Shown one piece after another: positions 42,043 through 54,196 of a stretch of DNA of 64,000 nucleotides. Numbering within the stretch: the first letter of the stretch is position 1; each line of letters opens with the position of its first letter. The position numbers were made by a program, and so were the translations under genes. The DNA is from Odiellus spinosus. Taxonomy: Eukaryota; Arthropoda; Arachnida; Opiliones; Phalangiidae. A model generated the notes under the pieces. It had not been told where the DNA came from. It saw only the letters and a program-made list of their open reading frames with translations, and searched no databases. The stretch is taken from the NCBI GenBank assembly GCA_963920705.1, contig OY987226.1, positions 4,838,501-4,902,500 on the forward strand. The letters are read 5' to 3'.

Positions 42043-43145
42043 GGGAGAATGAAAAGAAGCATCAAATTCTTTAATTATTTAAAAGGGATACTAGACTCTG
42101 ATAAGAAGTTATTTTTAATCGATTTGGACGGATAACAACCATATTAAAAACACGTCAAAGGTTTCGCGGCAATCTTAATTGAGTAAATTATCAAAGCATA
42201 AATCCTTTGAGAAAAAATATTAGACTGCAAAAATTCTCTAGACAACTGGCTGATGATAAGGGAATTCGAGACTAATTTTTGAAAAGATAATCAAACCAGA
42301 ATAAATTTACTTTCATTATCAGACTCGTTAGCCTCCCTTGAAAGTGGGGTTAAAGGCTCAACCATTACAATACCATCTATTCGGGTCGTAGAAAGGGAGA
42401 GGGGCAATATAGTTTTTGTTAGCGCATAATACCTACACTTCTATTACAGCCACATAAAAATGCTCCCCCCTTTCCACCTCCTTTCTTATAAACACAGATT
42501 TCTTTTGATATTTTCGTTGTTTAGACGTAAGGGATCGTGCATAAATCATAGTTTAAGACGAAAGTTGTGTTTTTGATATAAAAAGTGGTATTTTTCATGA
42601 AATAGTTACCCTGGGATAAGTTCTAAAAACTTAAAACCATATCATAATCGTAATTTAATTACATGTAATTGACATATTAAGTTGTTTTCCTAGGACACCG
42701 GTGTCCGTAGGAATAAACATTTCTACAGGGGCAGCGTAGAAAAAGCATTACGAGCTAGCTCCTACGTGGTTGCTTTGCCACGCACACTAAAGAGCGGCAG
42801 TTGAAACACTTTTACAGGCGCTATTGGTTTTGCACTACGGATATTTTAGTAATTTATATTTTACATTGGAAATTAATTTTATAGTATTAAAATTAATATT
42901 TATTAATTATATTTAGAGCTTAATCATGTCAGAAAAAAAAATCACAGGTTAAAGTGTGGCTGCCACGGATTTTAAATGAGCTACAAATAAAATTTGAGTA
43001 GCATTTTCGAAAGGGTCGTTTAAAAAATTACCTAAATATAAATCTAACCCTATATAAATCTTCCTTTAAGTTTACCCTCTTCGACTAAAATTCAACCTAC
43101 AATGGGTGCGTCAATGTGAAAGGATCTTAGCCTATTTCATAAATG
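42043..43145. other. Gene-free spacer
   Basis: Unique AT-rich sequence. A short palindrome around GGACACCGGTGTCC lies at about 42687-42713. TTAAAGTGTGGCTGCCACGG at about 42948 looks like a left end of the TTAA family. Confidence 0.4.
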
Positions 43146-43461
43146 CAAGAATCCATTCAGGTTCCATAAGAATATGGGAGGGCGGCGATTGAATAACCAT
43201 CCTCCCAAACTTTGTAGCAAAAGTTCGTCCGCTTCGAATCGATTTTTCAAGTAAATCGCTCCTGACATTATATTATTAACCCGCGCCACTAACGACCTTG
43301 ACATAATATTTTGGTTAATAAAAATGGAGCCGACCGAAAAAAGATCTAAGCGTACAAATGTTCGAAAATTGCGGACGAACTTTTGTTACAAAGTTTGGGA
43401 GGATGGTACCAGAGGCTAAAGCTATGCTCCCATATTCTTATGGAACCTGAATGGATTCTTG
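43146..43461 (+). mobile_element. MITE family 2, copy C
   Basis: 316 bases, CAAGAATCCATTCAGG ends, perfect 7-base duplication ATAAATG on both sides. Confidence 0.9.
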
Positions 43462-46126
43462 ATAAATGTCAATAGTAGATCATGTTTAAAATATTTCATA
43501 TGATGATTGTTAAAATTATGTAGCTTTAGCAACACCAACAAAACCAACCCTAATCCAATTCAAATAAAACACCCTTCAAAAATTACTAGCGAAACTTTAT
43601 ATCTGCCCCCTGGATCCGGTCCCTTACCCTCAAAACTCTGGCAGAAAGAAGCAGAAACACATGGTCGTAAGGCTTTTTCGAGCAAATTACCCATCTAGTT
43701 TGAACGAGAGTTATTACATTTATCACTCCAGAGGCATGCCCTCCTCCTCCTCTACCTTACATACCTCTCTCTCTGTTCTCTTTCTAGCGAGCTAACCCTA
43801 TTCACCCCTCCCACCTATTCTCGCCATATAAAACTCCCAAAATTGACCATTTCCACTATTACCCAATATCAACCGTCTCTTTTTTTTATACACTCAGCAC
43901 TACTACTAAAAGAGTAGGAGGTTTAACCCTCGGCAAAACGTTTTCATACGAGGCCGCGCGGGGCCAAGTTCCCTCCCCCCTCAATCGGCACAGATGTGAA
44001 AATACCCATGGTGCTACGGAGAGCATCCAAAAAGCATCCAGAGCGTTTGGCGCAAAAAGAGCGCGCAATCACGCACGCGTTTTCTATAGGAGTTAGGCTT
44101 AGCATCCTGTACAGCGTTCAATGTAGCGTAACAGCTAGGATTAAAGGGATCATGAAGTTACGTCGAAAACGGTCGCATCTGTTGTCGATAACAATGCCAC
44201 GGTAATAACAGTATGTCAGATTTAAAGGCTTTAATTAAAATTAACCCAACATCTCAATTAATTACGAGGAGGCTCTTAAAGTAAACAAGCACCTCTAAGG
44301 CCCATAGATTTGCGGCTCCAATCAGATCACGCATCTATACAGGAACAGCCAATCTATGGGTCTATATCATGCCGATAAATCACGAGCAGGTACATGCCCA
44401 ATTGCAAAGAATAACACTTCACTTAGGACATTACAACACGCGCGAGAGCTTTTAGCATTACTGTGCTGTAGTTATTGCGCAACTATGTTTTTAGCTTTAC
44501 TAAAGGTAGTAATTAATTACGTAATCATGTACAGATTTTAATAATACGGTTAGCCACTCGGACATTACTTCATGTTCTCTTTAAAAGATCCAAGTAGTGG
44601 CTGGTAGTTGGGGTGCGTATTTTTCGCCTCCCTATAGTTTTCTGCCCAATCAAAATGTGGATTGTTTATAGGGTTAACGTATTATAAGTCAGTTTTATAT
44701 AAAAAAAATTATATTATAACACGCATGCATGTGGCAAAGATTTTGAATTTTTTTTAATTTAATAAAATAGATATATTAACACGAATAAATTATGCTAATT
44801 TTCAAGTAAAGCTTGCCTTCGCGCTTGAGGATGTGAAAATACAAATTCGAAATTTTAACCATCTTTAAATTCATGACTTCGTTAGTTATTGCCCGATTTT
44901 GGAGTCATTAGTCTGATTTTGAGGTCGTTTTCAATATATTGATAAAACTAATTGTAGGAGACTTAAACCACAAATAAATTCGAAGCTATAGACCAATTTC
45001 AATTTTTGAAAATTAGTTATGGTCCAATTTTGGAGTCTTTGGTCTCATTTTGTTGTTCACAATGAGTTCATTATCAATATATTGGTAAAGAAAAATTCAT
45101 TTGAAGCATACCTTAATCTCTAATGAAATAAACTGATAACATAGCTTTGATCGTACTGCCAAGGAACTATACAAAAAACCCTTTTTTTACAACGTATTTG
45201 CTCCAAAGGACATCAGTTAGTTTTCGATTCGCTTTTACGGACGAAATAGGAGGAGCCAGTTTATATAAAGAGAAGGGGAGGGGGTGGGACTTTAGCTAGC
45301 TTAATCGGGTTTTTATCGGGAGAGATATAAAGGTTATCAAATGAGATAAAAAGCAGCATCGTAAAAAAAAATAAAAGTTGTGCTTTTGGCTTCTGTACTA
45401 GAGGGATGTAGCTCTTTTTTCCCCAGCAAACTCCGCGTTTAAGCCCCCCTCTTACCATCCTTAGTAGGAGGAGTTTTTTTTTCCAGGGATGAGAGAGAGA
45501 TAGAGGCAGTTAAGACGTATACGGAGCAATTTTGGGCCTCAGAAATGATAAAGTATTAAATTAAATTTTGCTTGTAAGCGAAACCCCCCTTTATGGTCGA
45601 CGGTTTATGTTTTTATTTAAAGGGTTATTTAAAATATTATATTTGGAAGAGTTTTTAGTGAGTTATACGTGACTGATTTTTTTACGAAAATTAAATGGAA
45701 TTTAAGAGTGATAAATCATGGATTAATTAATAGGGCCTATTAATTAATCCATGGATAAATAAATGACACCCTAACCTATTAAGATGGTTGTATTATGGTC
45801 TAAAAAGCGCCTATTAAAAATTTCATTAAAAAATATTCAACCGTTTTATCGTAAAGAATATTTGAAATTAACGTTTTTCTCAAGAGAGAAAAATTTTAAT
45901 TTTCAGAAAAGGGGTGTGGTCAATTTTCGCGCGATTTATAGTTCCCTGTGGTTGGAATTGTAGCTATGGTTTTGAGTCATATGATTGGTTCTGTTTTATA
46001 CTTGCACTTATATTCAAAGTTTTCCAAAACTTTGAATAACTTTAGAAAATTAAATTAAACACCAAACAAATGTTTTGGCATGTTGGTCCATAAGAGTTCT
46101 AACTCAATGCACTGTCAAAGCTGTAC
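43462..46126. other. Gene-free region
   Basis: About 2.7 kb with no recognisable gene. It holds pyrimidine-rich tracts near 43735-43830 and 45255-45480. A short imperfect inverted repeat lies near 44300-44360 (CCCATAGATTTGCGGCT / AGCCAATCTATGGG). A perfect 37-base palindrome is at 45717-45753. Confidence 0.4.
45717..45753. repeat. Perfect palindrome, 18-base arms
   Basis: The arm CATGGATTAATTAATAGG is followed after one base by its exact reverse complement. It could extrude as a cruciform. No flanking duplication was identified. Confidence 0.8.
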
Positions 46127-46467
46127 CAGAAGCCGATGAAACCCTCCTTTGAAGTCTACTACTCTAATGTTCCATATAGCGCGCCTCTCTGTATGGGTAA
46201 AATTCACGATTTTACGAGATCGGAGGGGTCCTAATTCATACCCCCTGTCTATGGAAAATTGGAAATTCTCTCTCTCTCCACAAACGACGACGTTTTTTTT
46301 GACGAACTCCAAGGCTGCTAGAGATATTCGCTCGACGAACTCCCGCTCCGAAAATATCTCCCGTTAGGAGGCGTACGAATCGCGCTTTTTGAAACTAACC
46401 CATACAGAGAGGGGTAGACAAGACCCGGGAGTAATAGACTTCAAAAGGAGGGTTTCATCGGCTTCTG
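46127..46467 (-). mobile_element. MITE family 1, copy 4
   Basis: 341 bases in reverse orientation, CAGAAGCCGATG ends, perfect 7-base duplication GCTGTAC. Confidence 0.9.
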
Positions 46468-47333
46468 GCTGTACTAAATGAACTCAGATGTACAGCGAGT
46501 TCAAGAGTGTCGGATCCCTCGATTATTAGTGATTTTATAAAAAACGTTGTTGAACTAACCCTTTGAAAGATGATTTTTACGTTTCAAGTATAAAAACTAA
46601 AATAAATGTTTTGAATTTGAATTAGGCTGTAAAAATTGTCTGCACGAGAATAGATTTCGGTTGAGTTTTTATGATTAACTGATTTAATTTCATTTTGATA
46701 TAATGTAGAGCGGTTTAACTTTAAACGCGATATTTATGGGTTTAATTTTACGAATATACCGCCTTTTATATATAGTTTATTTTAATAGAAGAATAAAAAT
46801 GTTTCAAAGCTTAAATTAAAGCTACTTCTTGAAAAATATTTCAAGTTAATTAAATTCAGTTATTGGAAAATAATTCATAGATTTTTACTGGCCCTAAGTT
46901 TTCAAATATAATTTTTGGTAGCATTTTCTATGACAATTTGTTTCAGTACCCAATCTCCAATTAATTCTAAACAAACAAATTATATTCCTTACATAATTTT
47001 ATATTAAAACTAATCCAAAAATTAATTCAATCTAAATTTCCACGAACACGAATTTTGCCCTAAAAATGACAATTTTGTATACAAATTTATTCCAAAACAT
47101 TTTCATTTGATCACCATTTCCCCTAATGAATTTATTTACCCAAAATTTACATTTTCCTACAATTTCCCAAGTTTTCACTATACCCAAAAATTTGGCGAAA
47201 TTAACCAATTTTTGCAATTGCGTTCGCCAAACCTTTTGCACCCGTATCTTTGTTCTAATCTACACAACTGACACCGTCAGCTTAAAATCTTTTCTGCAGA
47301 TAATGATTTTAATTTCCTGGCTTCTTGAAACAT

Positions 47334-47462
47334 CTTTAAATTCCCTGACGTTTCCCTGACTTTTTAAAATATCTGAAAATTCCCTGACATTTCCCCGACC
47401 TTTTTGGCTCATTTTCAAATTCCCTGACCTTTCCCTGTTTTCCCTGACCTGTGGCAACCCTG
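47334..47462. repeat. hAT-like repeat fragment (TTCCCTGAC motif)
   Basis: Several TTCCCTGAC(A/C/G)TTTCCC-type repeats end in CCTGTGGCAACCCTG. A related, inverted fragment is at 61785-61910 (GCCACAGGTCAGTGGAAACC, TCAGGGAATTT). CAGGGTTGCCAC ends are a common hAT-type terminus in animals; that recognition is from memory. Confidence 0.5.
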
Positions 47463-48427
47463 ATAATGCTGCACTGCTGTGTATCAAGTTGGATGTACGC
47501 ATCACCATTTGAACGAGAGTTCTCAAAAAGGGAAAGTTATCCGGAAATTGTAAATTAAATCGGTAATTAAATATTATAAATATGTCGCTACTAAATTAGT
47601 ATTTAATATTTTGATTAATATTATAATTATAAAATATAGAGGTAGTATTAAATTTAACTGAGATTTTTTATATTATAGGTATTGAAATGTTATATTTTCT
47701 TAATTATATTTAAATAGATCAAAGCCATACTCCTAAATTAAATTATGTTACGAATAAATTACATGAATTCAAAATGGAAACCCCCAACGTATTTTAAAAA
47801 CTGATTCTAAATACTTAAAAAACTTTCCATATACAAAACACGTATAAGAACTTATATCTTAGATAATATAACCCAATATAAAATTAATAAAACTCCAAAC
47901 AAAACCGGAAGTGACCGAAACACGCCGGAAGTACGTATATATAGAAAAGATAAGTTCCCCTCAAAAACATTGTAGGTTAAATCATATTACCATTAACCTC
48001 ATAGGCTCCCAAAACCCAAAACAATACAGGTACAATCAATACAAATAAAATATTAAACGTATGTACTCACTCATTTCGTAGAAAAGAGAACCATATCATC
48101 CCGTTAAATCCAGTTTCCATCCTCATTTACTTCCGGTAAGGTATTTCCGTTCGGGGTAAAAACAACCTACAAAAATAATCATCGATTAGCATTATTCGCT
48201 TTTAAAGATAATAGTTTTAGGATAGGTTATAGGTATAAAAAAAACACAAGTTTAAAGGGATAGTGAAATGAATACACTTATAGGGTATAAGGGAAACTTG
48301 GAGCTAAATCACCATCCCAAAAACGAGAATTTTTTTCAGAATTTTTAGACACGTTTTCGGTGTTTAAATTAGTTTGTTAAAATTTGAAAAAAAGGAAATT
48401 TAAATTTGGGGCAATCATTATTTCATT

Positions 48428-48549
48428 CTTCAACAGAGCTTGTAATGTTCTAAAATTAAAATAATAGGCCAGTGATTGATGGCCAAGGTCTTAGGCATGA
48501 AATGCCGGCCTATTATTCTAATGTTGTGACATTACAAGCGCTGTTGAAG
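48428..48549. repeat. Hairpin-family core, copy 2
   Basis: TTCAACAGAGCTTGTAATG at the left pairs with CATTACAAGCGCTGTTGAA at the right. Inner arms AAAATAATAGGCC and GGCCTATTATTC also pair. Confidence 0.75.
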
Positions 48550-49258
48550 CCTAAAATATGCTAGGAAGAAATAAGTGTAAAATATATGATAAAATTGGAA
48601 ATTAATTAATTAAAAGTAGGAACCATGTTTATTATTTAGGAGGCTATGCTGCTTTGTATTTTCCCTCCAAGATCGTATGCTATGTGTTTTTTTCTAATTT
48701 AATCAAGCCTTGAAAAGGCCATAGGAAATACTCTCGCCACCGGTTTAAACATGGTATTTATATGATCCAATTGCTTAAATAGTATGGAATTTTACAGACT
48801 ATTTTAACTGGAAAATGTACAGTTAAGCTAAAATAATCTTATATACAGCCACAGCTGACAGTATGATTTATAACTTTACCCTTAACTAGAGATTTTGAGT
48901 AGAAATATAGGAGATTATAGGAATTACCATTAAATTATAGGAGAAAATAGGAAGAAGGTGAAAATATAGGAAAAAATAGGAATTATCGGAAAAGCGGTCA
49001 CCCTGATATAGTCGTCCTTTATATATTAAAAATAATATTAATTACTAATCACGTGTTAAAAATATCAATACACTTTCCCTTTAAAATCCTATTCTTCTCC
49101 CCTTTTCATAATTTCCCCCTCATAATTCGGTATCACCTGCGCCTCAGGGGTCCCGGAGTGCGCGGACAGGCACCCAGGTATAGGTCTATAATTTTCCCTC
49201 TTCAAGCTCCGCATATGGAGAGAAAGATACCTTGATATATACAACACACACTCAGTCT

Positions 49259-49265
49259 TATAAAG
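49259..49265 (+). promoter_or_regulatory. TATA box of the 49557 gene
   Basis: TATAAAG 298 bases before the ATG. The intervening leader has several short upstream frames, for example ATG at about 49357, 49387 and 49481, each closing within 15 codons. If transcribed they could reduce translation. Placement is tentative. Confidence 0.4.
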
Positions 49266-49556
49266 TTAACGGAAACCCACGTGATTTGGCACGAGCCGGG
49301 CGTTCGTCCAATCAGAGAGTTAACCGCCGAAAACCAAAAAATCGGAAGAAAAAAAATGTATCTGAGCTCCGGAAATAAATTCTCCGGATGAAACGAATTC
49401 TCGAAGCTACTTTGAAAAGATATTCGAAGTGAAACTCGGCATACAAACACGAGTGTGATAACGTATTTTGAATAGTGTTCGTATGAAATGTCAAAGATAT
49501 TAACGAATTCGTGGAACAATTAACAAAATTAATTAACCGTCGTAATTATATTTAAA

Positions 49557-50148
49557 ATGGAAGTCGGACAATCTAGTCGGTCAGTCACTCCTAAATCTCC
49601 GGATTTAGAAATTAATAAAAAGAACAGTTGGAAACATTTGAACAAATCGAATTCTAGAACGTCGGCATTCACGCCGGTACACCCGGCTTCAATTCCAAAC
49701 ATTTTTCCGTCGAATCTTTTCGAATTCCCGCCAGATTCGGTGAACAACCCTTTCCTATCATTCGTTCCCAAATTACCCGGGTTAGCGGGATTATCGAGCG
49801 GGGTTTCCCGTCGCGCTACGCCGTCACCAGACACTAAAGGAACGCCTGGTTCGTCGGAACATTTGTCGCCGCTTTCCTCGGCATCGTCTTCCGGGGCCCC
49901 CGCTCCCTTGACGGGATCAAACGGTGGAAATCAGGCCGACGAATCTTCGGATTCGTGCGGTCCAGCACCCGGTTCGACGGGGAAGACGACGACGGAGGAT
50001 AGAAATTCGGAGACGGCGTCCTTGGCAAACGTTCCTCCGCTCTTTCGGCATTTTCTTCCGCCTTCGGGATTGTTTGGATCTGATCCGACTCTACTCTATA
50101 GGGGATTTCCCGATTATCCAATTTCGCCCGCTGGGTTACCCGCATTTT
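49557..50148 (+). CDS. First coding exon of a Ser/Pro-rich, possibly transcription-factor-like protein (partial)
   Basis: 197 codons from ATG, then a strong donor TTTT|GTAAGT at 50149 (unspliced, the frame stops at 50156). The product is rich in Ser, Pro, Gly and Asn, with short Phe/Pro motifs: PNIFPSNLFEFPPD, NPFLSFVPKLPG, and LFRHFLPPSGLF near the end. Codon use is more GC-rich than the surroundings. No known domain is complete, and this style of N-terminus is typical of homeobox or other developmental transcription factors, but I cannot assign one. No matching second exon was recognised in the remaining 13.8 kb, so the intron is probably long and continues beyond the window. Confidence 0.6.
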
Positions 50149-50678
50149 GTAAGTAATTAATAATTTAATTGCCCGATTGATCTAACGCGCTTAAGTTGTA
50201 TTAGCAGCTTTAAGAATTAATCGGGTTTTTGTCACCTACAAGTTTACAGTTTTTACACTAGATTTCTTTGAAATCGAACGATTTTAAATCGTTTGGAAGT
50301 TCAAATCGACTTTTCAATCAAATTCCATTTTTGGGCAAAGAATCTTGACCACAAAATTTTACGTTTTGACTTTTCTAAAACGGTTAAAAACGGTTTCAAA
50401 GATTGAATAGTTTTTATTAATTTGTTTGACTCGAAAATTGATAGTTAAATTTTTCATATCTAAGAGTATTTAACTTGAATAATTTTAAGATAAGGCCATT
50501 TTCGGATCAAAAAATTACACGAATATAATTTATTTTATAATCGGATAAACTGACTCGAATAAAATATTTTTAAGCAAAAGGAGATCTTATCATCCAATTA
50601 TTGAAAGTTATACGAAATGCAACCGAAATCGGATCACTGCGATATGTCAGGCTATTCGTCTTTAATGTTCTTATGTTA

Positions 50679-50941
50679 AATTGAGGCTGTCACCATTTAT
50701 TCCGAATGCATATGTATTATATTCTTGGTTTAATTATACTAGTAAAGCGTCATATTCAATATCTTTTAAGAAAAATGACAAAAATTTAACCTAGAACTTA
50801 ATTTACGATCATTTTGATTCGAAATGTATGGCTATATTAAGTACTTTTACTAAGAAGTTCGCGCGAAAGCAACCTCATCACGTGCCAGAACTGTAGGCTC
50901 TACTATAGCCACGCCACCCTAGTGATGACGTAGATCGCGGG
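50679..50941 (+). repeat. TTAA family 3, truncated copy
   Basis: Starts TTAAATTGAGGCTGTCACC and keeps the internal TAAGTACTTTTAC, CGCGCGAAAGCAACCTCATC and ATGACGTAG blocks. The right end is missing. Confidence 0.6.
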
Positions 50942-51109
50942 GAACTAACAAATCCACTTGCTTGGCTGCTATGAATAAAGAGTAGGCAGACATGCTTCCT
51001 ACTTTTGACACTGTTTCCCGTTAGATGAAGCCATGTTTTGTTATTCATCTTTAATTATTAAGTTAATTATCCATTGTCAATAGTCCTAGATATGACCTAC
51101 ACATAATAA

Positions 51110-51449
51110 CAGAAGCCGATGAAACCCTCCTTTGAAGTCTATTACTCCCTGGTCTTGTCTACCCCTCTCTGTATGGGTTAGTTTCAAAAAGCGCGATTCG
51201 TACGCCTCCTAACGGTAGATATTTTCGGAGCGGGAGTTCGTCGAGCGAATATCTCTAGCAGCCTCGGAGTTCGTCAAAAAAAAACGTCGTCGTTTGTGGA
51301 GATAGAGAATTTCCAATTTTCCGTAGACAGGGGGGTATAAAGTAGGACCCCTCCGATCTCGTAAAATTGGGAATTTTACCCATAGAGAGAGGAACGCTAT
51401 ATCGAACATTAGAGTAGGAGACTTCAAAGGAGGGTTTCATCTACTTCTG
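51110..51449 (+). mobile_element. MITE family 1, copy 5
   Basis: 340 bases. The right end is mutated (CATCTACTTCTG). A clean 7-base duplication is not visible; the flanks ATAATAA and ATAACAT are only similar. Confidence 0.85.
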
Positions 51450-52128
51450 ATAACATAAAATCGACGTTTTATAACGGATCACAAAATCTACGAAACGTTT
51501 ATCGAACCTCGTAAAAAAAAAAACGTGACTTCACAATGTAATTGTTATGACTGTAAAAACGTGGCATCATTTCGTTTTCAACAGATAATTCCCCTCAATT
51601 TAATCCCATCAAAATTTCCATTCTCTCGCTCATTTACCTCTTATATAACTTTCCCTCAATATGTGGATAATCCTAGTTTGATCCAAAGGACCACGTAAAA
51701 ACGCTGCTATCTAATCATTATCGGATCAAGTCGACACGTTTTTTTTTTATTTTCCCCGGAGACCTTTTTGAAACTATATATATGGTTGGGGTAACTGTTT
51801 AACGCTAAAATACAGTATCTGATAAGTGTATTATAGGCTAAAGATACTTGAAAGTGGCTTTCAAAATCTGGATAGACCCTTACATGCGGATGATAAAAAT
51901 CTCATAAAACCATAGGTTACTTTAAAATTTACCCTATCAATATATTAAGAATCTTTCACACAAACCGCAAGTAATTGGCAGAATTCTATAGCTTCAAATT
52001 TCAATAACAATTTCATTGTATAATTCCATGCCAAGTTTTTCACAATAATTTGAAACATTTTTGATGTTTAAATTAATTAAGTTTGGTTAAGTTTGAATTT
52101 AAGTTTCGGACCAATCATTATTTCAGCC

Positions 52129-52233
52129 TTCAACAGCGCTCGTAATGGCATATCATTATTATAATAGGCCGGCATTTGATGCCCAAGACCTTGGTCATCA
52201 AACAATGTTAGGACATTACAAGCGCTGTTGAAG
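52129..52233. repeat. Hairpin-family core, copy 3
   Basis: TTCAACAGCGCTCGTAATG pairs with CATTACAAGCGCTGTTGAA. The outer arms GGACCAATCATTATTTCAG and CTGAAATAATATGATTGGTCC extend the stem to about 52108-52258. Confidence 0.75.
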
Positions 52234-52711
52234 TCTGAAATAATATGATTGGTCCGAATTTACCATACGCTGAAATTCAAAATGGTGACAGGCTTCACAC
52301 TTTCAGCAAAACGCGTTAAAAGAAACCATCAAAAATTAAAATAACTCAATTCAAAATTGGCGTTGAGGTGAAAGCGCCTTTATACTTTTTTGTTTAATAG
52401 GAGTTGGCCAAATGAGAAAAGGTAATGCCCAGTAATACACGATGTTAATCCTCGTAAAAATAAAGTAGTCGTTGCAAACTTCACTCGAGGGGGGGAAGAC
52501 AGTAATGAAAAATGAGTGGGTCTCTAGAAAGGGTCACTAGCTGATGTGAAGATCCAAAATTTAAGGATTAGATTAAATTGGGCGAAGGAATTACTCTTGT
52601 TGGACTTTATAAGGATTTGACATTGTATATTCTTGACTATACATGGATGGAGGATAATATAAATGTTGTCAAGATAAGGTGGTTTTACAAGCGTCTATTT
52701 TAGTGTTAAAA

Positions 52712-53556
52712 GCGAGGCTGTCATCTTTTTATTTTATTTTTTTTTTTTTTGGAATCTATATGGATTCTATTTTTAGAAAAAGCCGATGAAACCCTCCCTT
52801 GAAGTCTACTACTCTAATGTTCCATATAGTGCGGCAGTGTGCCTCTCTGTATGGGTAAAATTCACAATTTTACGAGATCGAAGGGGTCCTACTTCATGCC
52901 CCCTTTCTACGGAAAATTGGAAATTTTCTCTCTCCACAAACGACGACGTTTTTTTGACGAACTCCAAGGCTGCTAGAGATATTCGCTCGACGAACTCCCG
53001 CTCGGAAAATATCTACCGTTAGGAGGCGTACGAATCGCGCTTTTTGAAAATAACCCATACAGAGAGGGGTAGACAAGACCCGGGAGTAATAGACTTCAAA
53101 GGAGGGTTTCATCGGCTTCTGTTTTTAGTTATATCATTCTATTATAAAACGCTATATTCAAAATGAAGATGTCAAAAATATATAGGTAATATATGACGTA
53201 GTTTATTTCTGGAACGTAATCAACGATAGATTTAATATGAAAGGTAGGACTTTATTGGTTAAGTACTTTTATGAAAAAGACCGCTTGAAAGTGACCTTAT
53301 CACGTGCCAGAACACGCGAGAATCAATTATAACCTCTAAAATAGCCACGTGACAATAGTGATGACGTAGTATAGCGGGCAATATCCATTTTAAAAAAAAC
53401 TGGCGATTATAAAATATGTATTTATACTGTCTCGGTAATTTTTTCTATGACAAATGTGTATATATTTTAAATAGTTTTTTACCGATATTTCCGAAAATGC
53501 TACTTAATTTTCATTTGAACTTCATGAAAAATTCGTGACTTCCTCACTTTAAAATC
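52712..53556 (+). mobile_element. TTAA family 3 element with nested family 1 MITE
   Basis: Left end TTAAAAGCGAGGCTGTCA, right end CCTCACTTTAA. The internal blocks TAAGTACTTTTATGAAAAAG, CACGTGCCAGAACACGCGAG and TAGTGATGACGTAGTAT match the copies at 41 and 62 kb. It is interrupted at 52777-53121 by family 1 copy 6. Confidence 0.75.
52777..53121 (-). mobile_element. MITE family 1, copy 6 (nested)
   Basis: 345 bases, left end mutated to AAAAAGCCGATG, right end CATCGGCTTCTG, perfect 7-base duplication TTTTTAG. Inserted in the TTAA element 52712-53556. Confidence 0.9.
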
Positions 53557-53902
53557 ATTGTTGAAAAAGGTGATAAGAGTTCCATAAAAATTTTATCGTT
53601 ATAAAATTGAGATGGATTGAAGTGAAAATAAGTCGTTTGTAATCATTATTTTGATGGAGTTTACGTGTGTACCATACCTTATAGTTTACTCGGGTTTAAT
53701 CTTAAGGATTTTCAGTAAAAGTGATGATGTAACCTTCATGGTTTTAAACAGAAACTTGTATTCTCAAATCTCAATAAGGGGTATAGTGGATTTATATTCA
53801 TAGCTGAATAGGTTAGGGATTTCCCTGAACACCAAAGCTAAGTGTTTGAAACGCTTTTACAGGCGCTATATATATACTAGTTTCCCATGATAATAGTAAT
53901 AT

Positions 53903-54196
53903 CAAGAATCCATTCAGGTTCCATTCAATAACCATCCTCCCAAACTTTGTAGCAAAAGTTCGTCCGCTTCGAATCGATTTTTCAAGTAAATCGCTCCTGA
54001 CATTATATTATTAACCCGCGCCACTAACGACCTTGACATAATATTTTGGGTAATAAAAATGGAGCCGACCGAAAAAGATCTAAGCGTACGTATGTTGCGA
54101 AAATTGCAGACGAACTTTTGTTACAAAGTTTGGGAGGATGGTACCAGAGGCTAAAGCTACGCTCCCATATTCTTATGGAACCTGAATGAATTCTTG
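53903..54196 (+). mobile_element. MITE family 2, copy D
   Basis: 294 bases with CAAGAATCCATTCAGG at the left and a slightly mutated AATGAATTCTTG at the right, 7-base duplication GTAATAT. It has an internal deletion after GGTTCCAT compared with copies B and C. Confidence 0.85.

Larger units (their letters stand above)
46468..49258. other. Gene-free region upstream of the 49557 gene
   Basis: Holds hAT-like repeat fragments near 47334-47462 (CCCTGACCTGTGGCAACCCTG) and 48880-49012 (repeated TATAGGA, ending CGGTCACCCTG). It also holds the second hairpin-family core at 48428-48549. Confidence 0.45.

Noticed and set aside
42687-42713. Near-palindrome around GGACACCGGTGTCC
   Set aside because: The core is only 14 bases with imperfect flanks and no associated element, so it could be chance.
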